The position numbers and the translations under genes were made by a program. This document shows positions 16,965 through 25,787 of a stretch of 64,000 nt of DNA, piece after piece (the stretch's first letter is position 1; each line of letters opens with the position of its first letter). The notes beneath the pieces were generated by a model that made no database searches, was not told the DNA's origin, and saw nothing but the letters and a program-made list of their open reading frames with translations. The stretch is from the NCBI RefSeq assembly GCF_022627955.1, contig NZ_JABXGD010000003.1, forward strand, positions 248,001 to 312,000. The letters run 5' to 3'. The DNA is from Microbacterium sp. C5A9 (GTDB lineage Bacteria; Actinomycetota; Actinomycetes; Actinomycetales; Microbacteriaceae).

Positions 16965-16994
16965 TTGATACTTGCAGTGACTGCACTTTATAGT
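16965..16994 (+). promoter_or_regulatory. Strong promoter of the ABC/TetR operon
   Basis: TTGATA (16965-16970) and TATAGT (16989-16994) are 18 bp apart, or 17 bp to TTATAG. It is one of the best sigma-70-like promoters in the window. Both operators overlap it. Confidence 0.75.
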
Positions 16995-17009
16995 TGCAGC
17001 CACTGCAAC
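16972..17009. promoter_or_regulatory. Two tandem TetR-type operators
   Basis: Site 1 is TTGCAG-TGA-CTGCAC (16972-16986). Site 2 is GTTGCAG-CCA-CTGCAAC (16993-17009), a perfect 7-bp dyad. The centres are 22 bp apart, about two helical turns, so dimers would bind the same face. Site 1 fills the promoter spacer and site 2 covers the -10/start region. The TetR gene at the end of the operon is the obvious ligand. Confidence 0.8.
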
Positions 17010-17026
17010 TTATCGAAGGGGTATCC

Positions 17027-17743
17027 ATGGCCGAGGACGCAGATGCTCTCATCCCGCCGGCGCTGCGCGCGGTGGGTGTGACACGCACGTACGGACGAGG
17101 CGACGCCGCCTTCACCGCACTCGACGGCGTCGACGTCGCCGTGCAGCAGGGGAGGTCACTCGCGATCGTGGGCAAGTCGGGCTCGGGCAAGTCGACGCTG
17201 ATGCACCTGCTCGCCCTCCTCGACAGGCCCACGGCGGGGACGATCGAGGTCGCCGGCCGCTCGGCATCCGCCCTTCGTCCGGCCGAGCTCACCACCGTCC
17301 GCAACAAGAGGTTCGGGTTCGTCTTCCAGCAGTTCTTCCTCACCGGCGGGCAGTCGGTGTTCGAGAACGTGAGCCTTCCGCTCGTGATCGCCGGCGTGCC
17401 GGCTCGGCAGCGGAAGGAGAGGACGTTGGCCGCTCTGGACGCCATGGGGTTGGCGGACAAGGCCGGCAACAGGGCGACGGACCTCTCGGGGGGTCAGAAG
17501 CAGCGCGTCGTCATCGCACGGGCCCTCGTGAACGAGCCCTCGGTGATCTTCGCCGACGAGCCCACCGGGAATCTCGACACCGCCACGGGCGCGCAGGTCG
17601 AGGAGATCCTCTTCGGGCTGCAACGGGAGCGGGGCATCACACTCGTGGTCGTGACGCACGACTCCGATCTGGCGGCACGCTGCGACAGCACCGTCACGAT
17701 CGCCGACGGGCGGATCATCTCCCGATCGGAGGTCGCAGCGTGA
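17027..17743 (+). CDS. ABC transporter ATP-binding protein (MacB/LolD type)
   Basis: This 238-residue ATPase has Walker A GKSGSGKST at 49-57, the Q-loop in FGFVFQQFFL, the signature LSGGQKQR, Walker B VIFADEPTGNLD and the switch His in VVVTHD. It belongs to the family that energises FtsX-like permeases (LolD, MacB) for export or extraction of lipids, peptides or drugs. The frame extends upstream to a TTG inside the operator, but ATG 17027 with GAAGGGG before it is the real start. It overlaps the permease by 4 bp (GTGA). Confidence 0.95.
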   Translation: MAEDADALIPPALRAVGVTRTYGRGDAAFTALDGVDVAVQQGRSLAIVGKSGSGKSTLMHLLALLDRPTAGTIEVAGRSASALRPAELTTVRNKRFGFVFQQFFLTGGQSVFENVSLPLVIAGVPARQRKERTLAALDAMGLADKAGNRATDLSGGQKQRVVIARALVNEPSVIFADEPTGNLDTATGAQVEEILFGLQRERGITLVVVTHDSDLAARCDSTVTIADGRIISRSEVAA

Positions 17744-19038
17744 AGACGGCAGACGTGGTGCGAATGGCGACCAGGAACGCCTTCCGGAGCAAGCTCCGAA
17801 CGACCCTCACCGTGTCGAGCCTCTTCGTCGGAGCCTTCACGCTCACCCTGACGACCGCTCTCGGCGCGGGCGTCAACGACTACGTCGAGCGTCAGGTGGC
17901 GACCCTGAGCAGCGGAGACATCCTTCTCGTCAGCCCGGCGACGACCGTCGACACGTCCGACGGGCCCGCGGAGTGGGATCCGGACGGTCGGCAGCAATCG
18001 GGGGCCGCGACGCCGCTCACCGGTGGAACGCTGCTGAACGCGGACGACATCGAGACGATGGAGGGCATCGACGGAGTGCGGGGCGTCGAGCCGATCACCC
18101 AGATCGTCATCGATTGGATCGCCCCATCGGACGACGAGGGCGACACGCGGTACGAGCTCGATGTCAATCCGACCTCGTCGATCGGACAGAGCGACCTCGT
18201 CACGGGTGAGCAGCTGGACCGGGAGTCGACGGAGAACGAGATCGTGCTCCCTGAGGAGTACGTCGACGCGCTCGGCTTCGCGGATGCGGAATCCGCGATC
18301 GGCGCCGCCATCACGCTCGGATACACCGACTCGGTGCGAGAGCAGCAGACCGTCACCGCCGCTGTCGTGGGCATCGCACGAGAGAGCCTGTTCGCCTCCG
18401 GCGCCGGAGCCAACTCCGCGCTGACGGAGTCGATCGCGGCCGCGCAGACGGCCGAGGGGCAGCCCGAGGCCTGGCCCCTCGCCGTCGTGCAGCTCGTGGG
18501 CGACGATGACGGCGGCGTGAGCGATGACGCCCTGCAGCGAGCGAAGGCCGATCTGGCGGACGCAGGTCTCGCCGGGCAGACGATCGAGGATCAGCTGGGG
18601 GTCGTGCAGACCGTGATCAACGGCATCATCGGCGTGCTGAGCGCGTTCGCCCTCGTCGCCCTCGTCGCGGCGTCGTTCGGAATCGTGAACACGCTGCTGA
18701 TGAGCGTCCAGGAGCGCACGAGAGAGATCGGTCTGATGAAGGCGATGGGCATGTCGAACGGGCGGGTGTTTGCGCTGTTCAGCCTCGAGGCCGTCGTCAT
18801 CGGGTTCCTCGGCTCCGCGATCGGGGCGCTCGCCGCGATCGCAGCGGGATCGGCGATCGCCGGCGTGGCGGGAGACACCGTTCTCTCCGCGCTGCCCGGT
18901 CTGCAGATCCTCCTGTTCGACCCGGTGACGGTGATCGCCGTGATCGTCGTGATCATGCTCATCGCGTTCCTGTCGGGTGTCCTGCCCGCCCGCCGCGCCG
19001 CGCGTCAGGATCCGATCGAGTCGCTACGGTACGAGTGA
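17740..19038 (+). CDS. ABC transporter permease, FtsX/MacB-like
   Basis: The protein has 432 residues. TM1 lies at about residues 22-45, followed by a large extracytoplasmic domain (about 46-285) rich in Asp and Glu with MacB-core features, then three C-terminal helices forming the FtsX domain (SVQERTREIGLMKAMGMS is the coupling region). It pairs with the preceding ATPase and lacks a separate periplasmic binding protein, as usual for this export class. The GTG start overlaps the ATPase stop. Confidence 0.93.
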   Translation: MKTADVVRMATRNAFRSKLRTTLTVSSLFVGAFTLTLTTALGAGVNDYVERQVATLSSGDILLVSPATTVDTSDGPAEWDPDGRQQSGAATPLTGGTLLNADDIETMEGIDGVRGVEPITQIVIDWIAPSDDEGDTRYELDVNPTSSIGQSDLVTGEQLDRESTENEIVLPEEYVDALGFADAESAIGAAITLGYTDSVREQQTVTAAVVGIARESLFASGAGANSALTESIAAAQTAEGQPEAWPLAVVQLVGDDDGGVSDDALQRAKADLADAGLAGQTIEDQLGVVQTVINGIIGVLSAFALVALVAASFGIVNTLLMSVQERTREIGLMKAMGMSNGRVFALFSLEAVVIGFLGSAIGALAAIAAGSAIAGVAGDTVLSALPGLQILLFDPVTVIAVIVVIMLIAFLSGVLPARRAARQDPIESLRYE

Positions 19039-19056
19039 CCCTAGGAGCAGCAGATC

Positions 19057-19677
19057 ATGTCGACCCCCGCAGTCCAGCGCCGCAAGGACGCACGAGAGAA
19101 GGCCGCAGCCATCGAGCGGGCGGCGACCGACCTCGTGCTCGAGCACGGCTACGAAGCGGTCAAGGTCGACATGATCTGCGAGCGCGCCGGCGTCAGCCAG
19201 CGCACCTTCTTCAATCACTTCCGCACCAAGGACGCGGCGTTGCTGGGAAGCGAGTATCCGACGCTCGACGCCGCCGCCGCTCAGGAGTTCATCGCGTCGA
19301 AGGGGCCGCTGCTGGCGGGTGCCGCACTGCTCATCCGGGTGGATCCCGGCGACCTCAGCCTGGAGCCCGCATACCTCGCCCGCCGCATCCGTGCGATCGG
19401 ATCGAGTGCGACGCTCATGGCGCTGCAGATGGAGCGGATCACCTCTCTCGATGACGAGCTCCGTGCAGTGATCGAGCTCCGACTCGCTGCCCAGTATCCG
19501 GACGAGAGCGAATCGGATCGCAGCGCGCAGGCTGCCCTCATCACCCAGCTGGTCGCAGGGCTGATGCGGTACGTCGGACTCTCGTGGGCCGAGGAAGCGG
19601 CCGCGGGGGCTGTCCCCACGATCGATCCGGAGTCCATCTCCGCTCTGCTGTCCCGAGCGTTGGCCAAGCTGGCCTGA
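19057..19677 (+). CDS. TetR/AcrR-family regulator of the upstream ABC operon
   Basis: This 206-residue regulator has its helix-turn-helix at residues 31-58 (VKVDMICERAGVSQRTFFNHFRTKDAAL), a typical TetR DNA-binding domain. The C-terminal ligand domain has no recognisable family. The start ATG 19057 has CTAGGAGCAG upstream, 18 bp after the permease stop, so it is the third gene of the operon and should autoregulate through the two operators at 16972-17009. Confidence 0.93.
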   Translation: MSTPAVQRRKDAREKAAAIERAATDLVLEHGYEAVKVDMICERAGVSQRTFFNHFRTKDAALLGSEYPTLDAAAAQEFIASKGPLLAGAALLIRVDPGDLSLEPAYLARRIRAIGSSATLMALQMERITSLDDELRAVIELRLAAQYPDESESDRSAQAALITQLVAGLMRYVGLSWAEEAAAGAVPTIDPESISALLSRALAKLA

Positions 19678-19691
19678 CGTCGTCGCCGCCC

Positions 19692-22370
19692 CTAGCCCGC
19701 CGGAGTGAGCACGAGGGTCTGTCGTGCCGCGGCATCCACCGCCTTCGTCGACGACGCCCACGGCCGCTGTGTTCCGGCCGCCCAGTCGGGGGTCTGGTCG
19801 ATGTAGTGCTCGTGGAAGGCGTGCCCCGATGCGCCCGTGAGGTGGATCCAGGTCGACTGATCGAAGTCGGCCAGGTCGACGACCATGCGCATCGAGGGAA
19901 CCGTGGTCGTCGCATACGAGGTTCCGAGCTCCCAGCCGGTGGCGTTGACGACAGAGGCGCCGCCGCCGACCGCATACGGTCCGCGGTTGAAGAGCGCTTC
20001 GATCGGTGCGATCCCCGAGGATCCGAGTGTGTCGCTCGTGAGGGTGATCGCGTGCAGGTCGCCCCACCGCCAGGCATCGACGTTCGTGCCCTGGAGCGCG
20101 GACAGCTCGTCGTACGCCTCTTCGGCCGAGAGCGCGAGCATCTCGTCTCTGTTGGTGACGCCGAGCTGCGGGTTGGCCCACAGCCGGTTCGACGGGTCGT
20201 CGAGCAGCGCGGACACCACTGTGAACAGGCGCCCCTGGCCGCCGATGGGCAGCGGCTCGTCACGTTCGGCGAACATGTTCTGCACCAGGTTCGACCACAG
20301 CACGTTCGCGTACGCGGCCGGTGCGGACGATGCCGTGTTCTGGGCGTCCCAGGTGCGGAGCAGTTCGACGGCGTCCTCGACGCCCGCGCCGTCGACCTCC
20401 ACGCCGTCGAGCGCCGAGGTCAGTCGCTTGCCGATCCACATCTCACTGTCCATCTGGATGTCGCGCATGTCCTGCGCGGTCAGCGGCGCCGCAGCCGCGC
20501 GTCGTTCGATCAGGTCGACGACGCGGTCGGCGCGATAGCCGTAGTCCCAGTCCTTCGTGAGGAAGTAGGCGTAGTCGTCGGTCACGATCGCGTTGTTCGC
20601 GGTCACGATGTACCCCGAGGCGGGGTTGTACGACACCGGCAGCTCTTCGAACGGGATGAAGCCCGTCCAGTCGTAGGAGCTGTCCCAGCCGGGCTGCGGC
20701 AGCCAGCCGTCTCCGGCACCGCGCACCGGAAGGCGCCCGGGTGCCTGGTAGCCGATGTTGCCCTCGACGTCGGCGTAGATCAGGTTCTGCGCCGGCACGT
20801 CGAACAGCGATGCCGCCCGGCGGAAGTCGTCGAAGTCCTGCGCGGTCGACAGCGCGAAGATCGCGGTGGCGCTGGTACCGGGATCCAGCGCGGTCCACCG
20901 CAGGCTCAGCGCGTACTCGGATTCCTCGCCGCCGGGCGGCGTCGGCGCCGCTACCGCGCCCGCGGCCGCGAGGCCGGGCTCGGGATCGTCGGCGATGGCG
21001 GTGAAGTCGTCGGTGAGGCCCGAGATGATCGGCCCGTGCACGGTCGACCTGATCGTCAGCTCGATGTCGTCGCCGCCGGCGACCTCGATCGTCTCGGTGC
21101 TGGTCTCGAGCGGCACCAGGGCGCCGTCGCGCCAGTACTGGTCGCCTTCGATGCGCTCGACGTAGAGGTCGGTGACGTCGGTCGTGAGGTTGGTGAATCC
21201 CCACGCGACCTGGCGGTTGTGACCGATCACGATGCCGGGGAGGCCGGAGAACGAGAAGCCGCCCACGTCGAACGGGCACGCGGCGGAGACCTCGGAGCAT
21301 TTCAGCTGCACCTGATACCAGACCGAGGGGAGGGATGCGCCGAGGTGCGGGTCGTTCGCCAGCAGCGGTTTGCCCGTCTCGGTGAGGTCGCCCGAGACGA
21401 CCCACGAGTTCGAGCCGATGCCCTCGCCGACATCGCCGACCAGCAGACTGGCGGCCTCGATGACATCGGATGCCTCACGCCAGTCGATCGTCGTGACGGC
21501 CTGCTGCATCTCGGCGCCGTCGTCGTCGCTCGAGAAGGCCGCCGGCTCGGCGTCGGTGCCGAGGGCGGGGACGCGGGAGATCTCGGGGACGATGACCGGA
21601 TTCTCGTCGAACGGATATGCGGGGTAGAGCTCGTCGAGGGTCGCGCGCGTGGTCGCGGCATCCGATCCCTCCGCGAGCTGTGCGGCCAGCAGCGCGCGCT
21701 CGGTCTCGTCCTCGATGTTGGTCCGCAGGTCCCAGGCCATGGCCTTGAGCCAGGCGACGGAGTCGGCGGGCTCCCACGGCTCGGGGGAGTAGTCGGGGTT
21801 CTGCAGGCCGATCACGGCGTATTCGAGCGAGAGCTCGGCGCCCGATCTCGACTGCAGGTAGGCGTTGACGCCCTCGGCGTACGCCTCGTAGTACCCGAGC
21901 GTCACATCGTCCATCGCGGCCACCTCGGCCTCGGCGACCTTGCGCCAGCCGAGCGTGCGCAGGAACGCATCCGTGCCCGCCTGGGACTCGCCGAACATCT
22001 CGGCCACCCGCCCCGCCGTGACGTGCCGGCGGAAGTCCATCTCGAAGAATCGGTCCTGCGCGTGCACGAACCCCTGCGCGTAGAAGAGGTCGTCGGTCGA
22101 ATCGGCGGTGATGGTCGGCACGCCGAGCGCATCGCGCTGCACCGTGACCTCGGCCTGCAGCCCGTCGAGCGCGACCTCGCCCTCGGTCTGCGGGAAGGAT
22201 CGCTGGATCGTCCACGTCACGAAGAACGCGGCGGCGACCGCGATCACGACGACGGCCGCCACGACGACGAAGGCGATCCGACCGATGCGGGCGGCGAGCG
22301 GACGGCGCGGAGCGTCGTCGTGCGGGCGGTGCGGAACGTCGACGATATCCGTCGGACCAGCTGTCATCAT
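19692..22370 (-). CDS. Penicillin-acylase-family Ntn hydrolase
   Basis: This is an 892-residue precursor. A basic and Pro-rich start is followed by one membrane segment (about residues 35-57), placing the enzyme outside the membrane. The family cleavage site and nucleophile are seen as GSNSWVVSG, with catalytic Ser320 becoming the beta-chain N-terminus after autoproteolysis. LLANDPHLG follows, as in penicillin G acylases and acyl-homoserine-lactone acylases, and an Asn of the oxyanion hole is likely in the YVTANNAI segment. Such enzymes cleave amide bonds of acylated amines; the acyl preference (beta-lactam, AHL, other) cannot be told. It is monocistronic and converges on the TetR gene. Confidence 0.93.
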   Translation of the reverse strand: MMTAGPTDIVDVPHRPHDDAPRRPLAARIGRIAFVVVAAVVVIAVAAAFFVTWTIQRSFPQTEGEVALDGLQAEVTVQRDALGVPTITADSTDDLFYAQGFVHAQDRFFEMDFRRHVTAGRVAEMFGESQAGTDAFLRTLGWRKVAEAEVAAMDDVTLGYYEAYAEGVNAYLQSRSGAELSLEYAVIGLQNPDYSPEPWEPADSVAWLKAMAWDLRTNIEDETERALLAAQLAEGSDAATTRATLDELYPAYPFDENPVIVPEISRVPALGTDAEPAAFSSDDDGAEMQQAVTTIDWREASDVIEAASLLVGDVGEGIGSNSWVVSGDLTETGKPLLANDPHLGASLPSVWYQVQLKCSEVSAACPFDVGGFSFSGLPGIVIGHNRQVAWGFTNLTTDVTDLYVERIEGDQYWRDGALVPLETSTETIEVAGGDDIELTIRSTVHGPIISGLTDDFTAIADDPEPGLAAAGAVAAPTPPGGEESEYALSLRWTALDPGTSATAIFALSTAQDFDDFRRAASLFDVPAQNLIYADVEGNIGYQAPGRLPVRGAGDGWLPQPGWDSSYDWTGFIPFEELPVSYNPASGYIVTANNAIVTDDYAYFLTKDWDYGYRADRVVDLIERRAAAAPLTAQDMRDIQMDSEMWIGKRLTSALDGVEVDGAGVEDAVELLRTWDAQNTASSAPAAYANVLWSNLVQNMFAERDEPLPIGGQGRLFTVVSALLDDPSNRLWANPQLGVTNRDEMLALSAEEAYDELSALQGTNVDAWRWGDLHAITLTSDTLGSSGIAPIEALFNRGPYAVGGGASVVNATGWELGTSYATTTVPSMRMVVDLADFDQSTWIHLTGASGHAFHEHYIDQTPDWAAGTQRPWASSTKAVDAAARQTLVLTPAG

Positions 22371-22483
22371 CGAGAACTCTTTCGGTGGCGCGGTGGGACT
22401 CAGTCCCAGAGAGCCCCCGAGTGCGTGTCACGACTGCACTCCCGGCATCCTACCCACAGCCGGCATATCGCCCACAGGGGGGT

Positions 22484-22513
22484 GAGGTGCGGGACGGGGT
22501 GGCCCCGCACCTC
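22484..22513 (-). terminator. Terminator of the YhgE/Pip operon
   Basis: GAGGTGCGGG (22484-22493) and CCCGCACCTC (22504-22513) form a 10-bp perfect stem, extendable with GGT/ACC-type pairs, directly behind the stop of the YhgE gene at 22516. No T-tract is present. Confidence 0.6.
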
Positions 22514-22515
22514 GC

Positions 22516-24351
22516 TCACCCGATCAGGCTCGGCTGCAGATCACGCAGGGTGCGCCGATGGGTCATGCGCGTCACGCCGATGGCGGCGAGCGTCAAGGCG
22601 CCCACGAGCCACATGCCCAGCACCGCGAGATCCCAGCCCGCTCGGGCGAGATCTCCCCCGTACATGAGCTGGCGCATCGCATCGACGACGTAGCCGAGGG
22701 GCAGCACATGGTGCAGCGCGGCGAGGGGCGCCGGGAGGGTCTGCCAGGGGAAGGTGCCGCCGGCCGTCACCAGCTGCAGGACCATGAGCACCAGGCCGAC
22801 GAACTGCCCGACGGACCCGAGCCAGACGTTGAGGGCGAGGATGATCGCCGCGAACGTGGCAGACGCCACGATCATCACCCCGAGAGTGCCGATCGGATTG
22901 TCGAACGTGAATCCGAGCGTGATGGCGAGGATGCCCATGAGGCCCAGCATCTGCACGGCGCCGAGCATGGCGGGGGTCAGCCACCCCGCGAGCGTGACGC
23001 GGATCGGCGAGTGGAGCGCGGTGACCGCACGCCGGGAGATGGGCTTGACGATGAGGAACAGGGCGTAGATGCCGATCCAGGCCGACAGCGCCGCGAAGAA
23101 CGGGGCGAGGCCCGCGCCGTAGTCCTCGGCCGAGGCGACCTTGTCGCTCGAGACCTTCACGGGGTCGGCGATCGTGTCGGCCTGCTGGGAACGGAGCTCG
23201 GGAGTGGATGCCGGGATCGCGTCGACGCCGTTCGACAGCCCGTCACGCAGCTCGGCCGTGCCGCTCGCGAGAGTGCCGAGCCCGTCGCGCAGCTGCGCGG
23301 CGCCGTCATTGGCCGAGGCCGCACCGGCCGCCACCGTGCCCGCACCCGACGCCAGCTGCGAGGCGCCGGATGCCACGGCGGCGGCCCCGTCGGCGAGCTG
23401 GTCGACCTTGCCGACCGCGCTCTGCACCGTCGCATTGCCGTCCTGCAGGCGTGAGGCGAGGGGGTCGAGCGTCGCGAGAACCTCGTCGATCTGCTCCGGG
23501 GTGAGGCCCCGCTCGGTGAGCACGCTCGAGATGTCGGTGCGCACCTGCGGCAGAGCATCCGTCGCCTGCTGCACGACCGAGCCCGCGCGATCGGCGATGT
23601 CCGCCAGCTGGCGGTTGCCGTCGCTGACCTGCTGCGCACCCGAGGCGAGGGTGTTGGCGCCCTCGGCGAGCTGCGCCGTGCCGGCCGCGAGCTGCGCGGT
23701 GCCGTCGGCCAATGTCGTGCTGCCGGACGACGCGGTGTTGGCGCCGTCGGTCAGCTGGGTCGCGCCGTCTGTCGCCTCGATGAGCTTGTCGCGCACGTCG
23801 CTGAGACCGGTGAGCAGCCGCTCGGCGGCCTGCGTGCCCACGGTCTGCGCGACCGAGCTGCGGATCTTCTCGACCGCCTGCGTGCCCATCGACGACGCGA
23901 GATAGTTGTTCGCGTCGTTGGTCTCGAGCTCGATGCGCGCCTGATGCGGGTCGTCGCCCGCGGCCGAGGTGAGCGCCGCCGAGAAGTCGGCGGGGATCGT
24001 CACCGTGAAGTCCACGGTGCCCTGGCGCAGAGCATCCGCCGCCTCGTCGACGCTCATGCGCTGCCAGTCGAAGGCGTTGCCCTCGATGAGGTTGTCGGCC
24101 ACGTCCTCGCCGTAGTTGACGGTCTCGCCGGTCGGAGCGTCCGTCCCCGTGGTGGGTTCGGGCGCCCCCTGGTCGTCGACGACCAGGGCGACAGGCACCT
24201 CGGGGAACTTCGCGTACGGGTCCTGATTGGCCCACAAGTACAGGCCGCCGTAGAGGATCGGCACGCACACCAGCGCGATCAGCGCGATCACGCCCATCTT
24301 GCTGGCGGTCAGTCGCCGCAGCTCGGCAGCGATCATGGCGGGAACCTTCAT
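22516..24351 (-). CDS. YhgE/Pip-domain membrane protein
   Basis: The protein has 611 residues. One N-terminal helix (about 17-38) is followed by a long outside region with repeated Ala/Gly-Leu-Ala-Ser-Gly patterns (ANTLASGAQQVSDG, AAAVASGASQLASG), then about six C-terminal membrane helices (about 400-600). This is the architecture of YhgE and the phage-infection protein Pip, related to ABC-2 permeases and MmpL-like ESX-linked EsaA. Its partner upstream is a degenerate ABC ATPase, overlapping by 4 bp. The role may be transport or envelope remodelling; family function is poorly defined. Confidence 0.92.
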   Translation of the reverse strand: MKVPAMIAAELRRLTASKMGVIALIALVCVPILYGGLYLWANQDPYAKFPEVPVALVVDDQGAPEPTTGTDAPTGETVNYGEDVADNLIEGNAFDWQRMSVDEAADALRQGTVDFTVTIPADFSAALTSAAGDDPHQARIELETNDANNYLASSMGTQAVEKIRSSVAQTVGTQAAERLLTGLSDVRDKLIEATDGATQLTDGANTASSGSTTLADGTAQLAAGTAQLAEGANTLASGAQQVSDGNRQLADIADRAGSVVQQATDALPQVRTDISSVLTERGLTPEQIDEVLATLDPLASRLQDGNATVQSAVGKVDQLADGAAAVASGASQLASGAGTVAAGAASANDGAAQLRDGLGTLASGTAELRDGLSNGVDAIPASTPELRSQQADTIADPVKVSSDKVASAEDYGAGLAPFFAALSAWIGIYALFLIVKPISRRAVTALHSPIRVTLAGWLTPAMLGAVQMLGLMGILAITLGFTFDNPIGTLGVMIVASATFAAIILALNVWLGSVGQFVGLVLMVLQLVTAGGTFPWQTLPAPLAALHHVLPLGYVVDAMRQLMYGGDLARAGWDLAVLGMWLVGALTLAAIGVTRMTHRRTLRDLQPSLIG

Positions 24352-25154
24352 CGGTCGGCTCCGTTCTCGGTGGTGTCTGCTGCGGGGGTGTCTGTGTCAG
24401 GTGCGGGGGTGTCTGTGTCAGGTGCGGGGGTGTCTGTGTCAGGCTCGGGTTCCGGCTCGGGTTCCTGCTCGGGCTCCGACTCCGGTTCCTGCTCCGGCTC
24501 CTGCTCCGGTGCGGCGAGCACGAGCGGCTCGATCGGACCCGAGGCGTTGATCGCCTCGAGCTCGTGCATCCGCTCGAGGGCGACGGCCGCCGAGCCGCCG
24601 ACGATGACGAGCATCGCGTAGCCGCGGTCGGCGAACTCCGACGCGATGCGCCACCAGCCGTCGGGGCTGCCGCCGTGCCTGTCGGGTGTCACCAGCACGA
24701 CGGCCTGGGTGCCCTCGCGCAGCACCGCGAGCTCGCACATGATGCGCACGCGGGCGGCGGGGTCGACGTTGCCGATCGGCACGCCGGCCAGCTCGCCGAA
24801 GCCGAGCTGGGTGAGCCACCGTCGCGCGTGCAGGGGCGTCGCGCCGAGGCCCGCGAACATGAGCTCCTCGCCGACGACTCCGGCGAGGGTGATATCGGGA
24901 TGCGGATCGCTGACGTCGGGGGCGTCGACGAGCGCGACGGTGCGGCGCAGCTTCCGGTTGTCGGCCGTGCCGTCGATCGTGACGCGTCCGGTCTCGGGCT
25001 TCATGCGTCCGCTCGCGATCAGCCCGAGCACGGTCGGACGCTGCTCGGTCTCGGCGATCGCGAAGCGCACGGCGCCGGTGTGGAACTCCAGGCTCATGGC
25101 CGGAAGCGCCTGGCCGCCCTTGCCCTTGCTGACGTCGTGGAGGGTGATCCTCAT
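24348..25154 (-). CDS. Degenerate ABC ATPase-like protein with acidic repeat tail
   Basis: The 268 residues follow the outline of an ABC ATPase: an N-terminal MRITLHDVSKGKGG strand region, an ATP-site region and a region where signature and Walker B should be. The key motifs are missing. Walker A is replaced by AETEQRPTVLGL with no GxxxxGK[ST], the signature by VDPAARVRIM, and Walker B by VVLVTPDRHGG with no DE. The last 55 residues are Glu/Pro and Thr/Asp/Pro/Ala repeats (PEQEPEQEPE, TDTPAPD). It probably does not hydrolyse ATP and may serve as a structural or regulatory partner of the YhgE/Pip protein. It overlaps both neighbours by 4 bp. Confidence 0.75.
   Translation of the reverse strand: MRITLHDVSKGKGGQALPAMSLEFHTGAVRFAIAETEQRPTVLGLIASGRMKPETGRVTIDGTADNRKLRRTVALVDAPDVSDPHPDITLAGVVGEELMFAGLGATPLHARRWLTQLGFGELAGVPIGNVDPAARVRIMCELAVLREGTQAVVLVTPDRHGGSPDGWWRIASEFADRGYAMLVIVGGSAAVALERMHELEAINASGPIEPLVLAAPEQEPEQEPESEPEQEPEPEPEPDTDTPAPDTDTPAPDTDTPAADTTENGADR
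24374..24443. repeat. 21-bp in-frame minisatellite in the degenerate ABC gene
   Basis: Two exact 21-bp units (24389-24409 and 24410-24430) are flanked by partial units on both sides. They encode a 7-residue TDTPAPD-type repeat in the acidic tail. The period keeps the frame, so copy number can change without loss of the protein. Confidence 0.85.
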
Positions 25155-25768
25155 GCGCCGACCTCCTCGATCAGTTCCGGGTTGGCGGTCAGCAGCGCAT
25201 CTGCTTCGCGCCAGGAGAGTCCGGCGATGCTGAGCAGGGCGCGGACCGCGAGATTCGCCGCGCCGGTGCTCGACGCGTCGGTGCGCGAGACGACCGTGCG
25301 GGCGACCTCTTCGATGAGTCGGGCCAGCGTCGGTGCCGCGAGGTCGGTGCGGAAGCTGCCGTCGTCCTGTCCGCGTCGCACGAGCGCGGCCACGCTGCGG
25401 CGCAGGGGCGCGAGTGCGTCGGCGGTGTGCTCGACGTGCGCCTCGTCGAGCGCGAGCGCGGCGGCGACCTGCACGTGCGCGGCCTCCTGCCAGAGTCGGG
25501 CGGCGAGGCGCGCGAGGGCGATGCGGGCATCGGCGTCCTGCACCGACTCGGCGATCGCGTTGAAGCGCCGTGCGCCGCTGACGATGAGCTCGCGGATCAG
25601 CGCGTCGCGGTCGTCGAAGTGACCGTAGAGGGTGCGGCGCGAGAGGCCGGCGCTGCGAGCGATGACGTCGATCGAGGCGCGGGGGTCGGCGGCCAGCGTC
25701 GCACGGGCCGCGTCGAGGATTCCGGCGCGGTTCTCGACCGAGTCGCGGCGGGGAGCACGGGTTGTCAT
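25151..25768 (-). CDS. TetR-family regulator of the YhgE/Pip operon
   Basis: This 205-residue regulator has its helix-turn-helix near residues 28-56 (SIDVIARSAGLSRRTLYGHFDDRDALI). ATG 25768 is preferred; the frame extends 12 codons further to 25804 but that part overlaps the operator. GGAGG sits only one base from the ATG, so a near-leaderless transcript is possible. It is the first gene of a three-gene operon, and ATGA joins it to the next gene. Confidence 0.9.
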   Translation of the reverse strand: MTTRAPRRDSVENRAGILDAARATLAADPRASIDVIARSAGLSRRTLYGHFDDRDALIRELIVSGARRFNAIAESVQDADARIALARLAARLWQEAAHVQVAAALALDEAHVEHTADALAPLRRSVAALVRRGQDDGSFRTDLAAPTLARLIEEVARTVVSRTDASSTGAANLAVRALLSIAGLSWREADALLTANPELIEEVGA

Positions 25769-25787
25769 GCCTCCATGGTACTTAATA

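Noticed and set aside
16994-17026. Earlier TTG start for the ABC ATPase
   Set aside because: It lies inside the second operator and before the ribosome site GAAGGGG that serves ATG 17027.
19584-22667. Long plus-strand open frame (1027 codons) opposite the penicillin-acylase gene
   Set aside because: Its composition is that of a high-GC shadow frame; the minus-strand gene has a signal anchor, the catalytic Ser and family blocks.
24348-25154. Functional ABC ATPase
   Set aside because: Walker A, signature and Walker B residues are all missing, so it is reported as degenerate instead.
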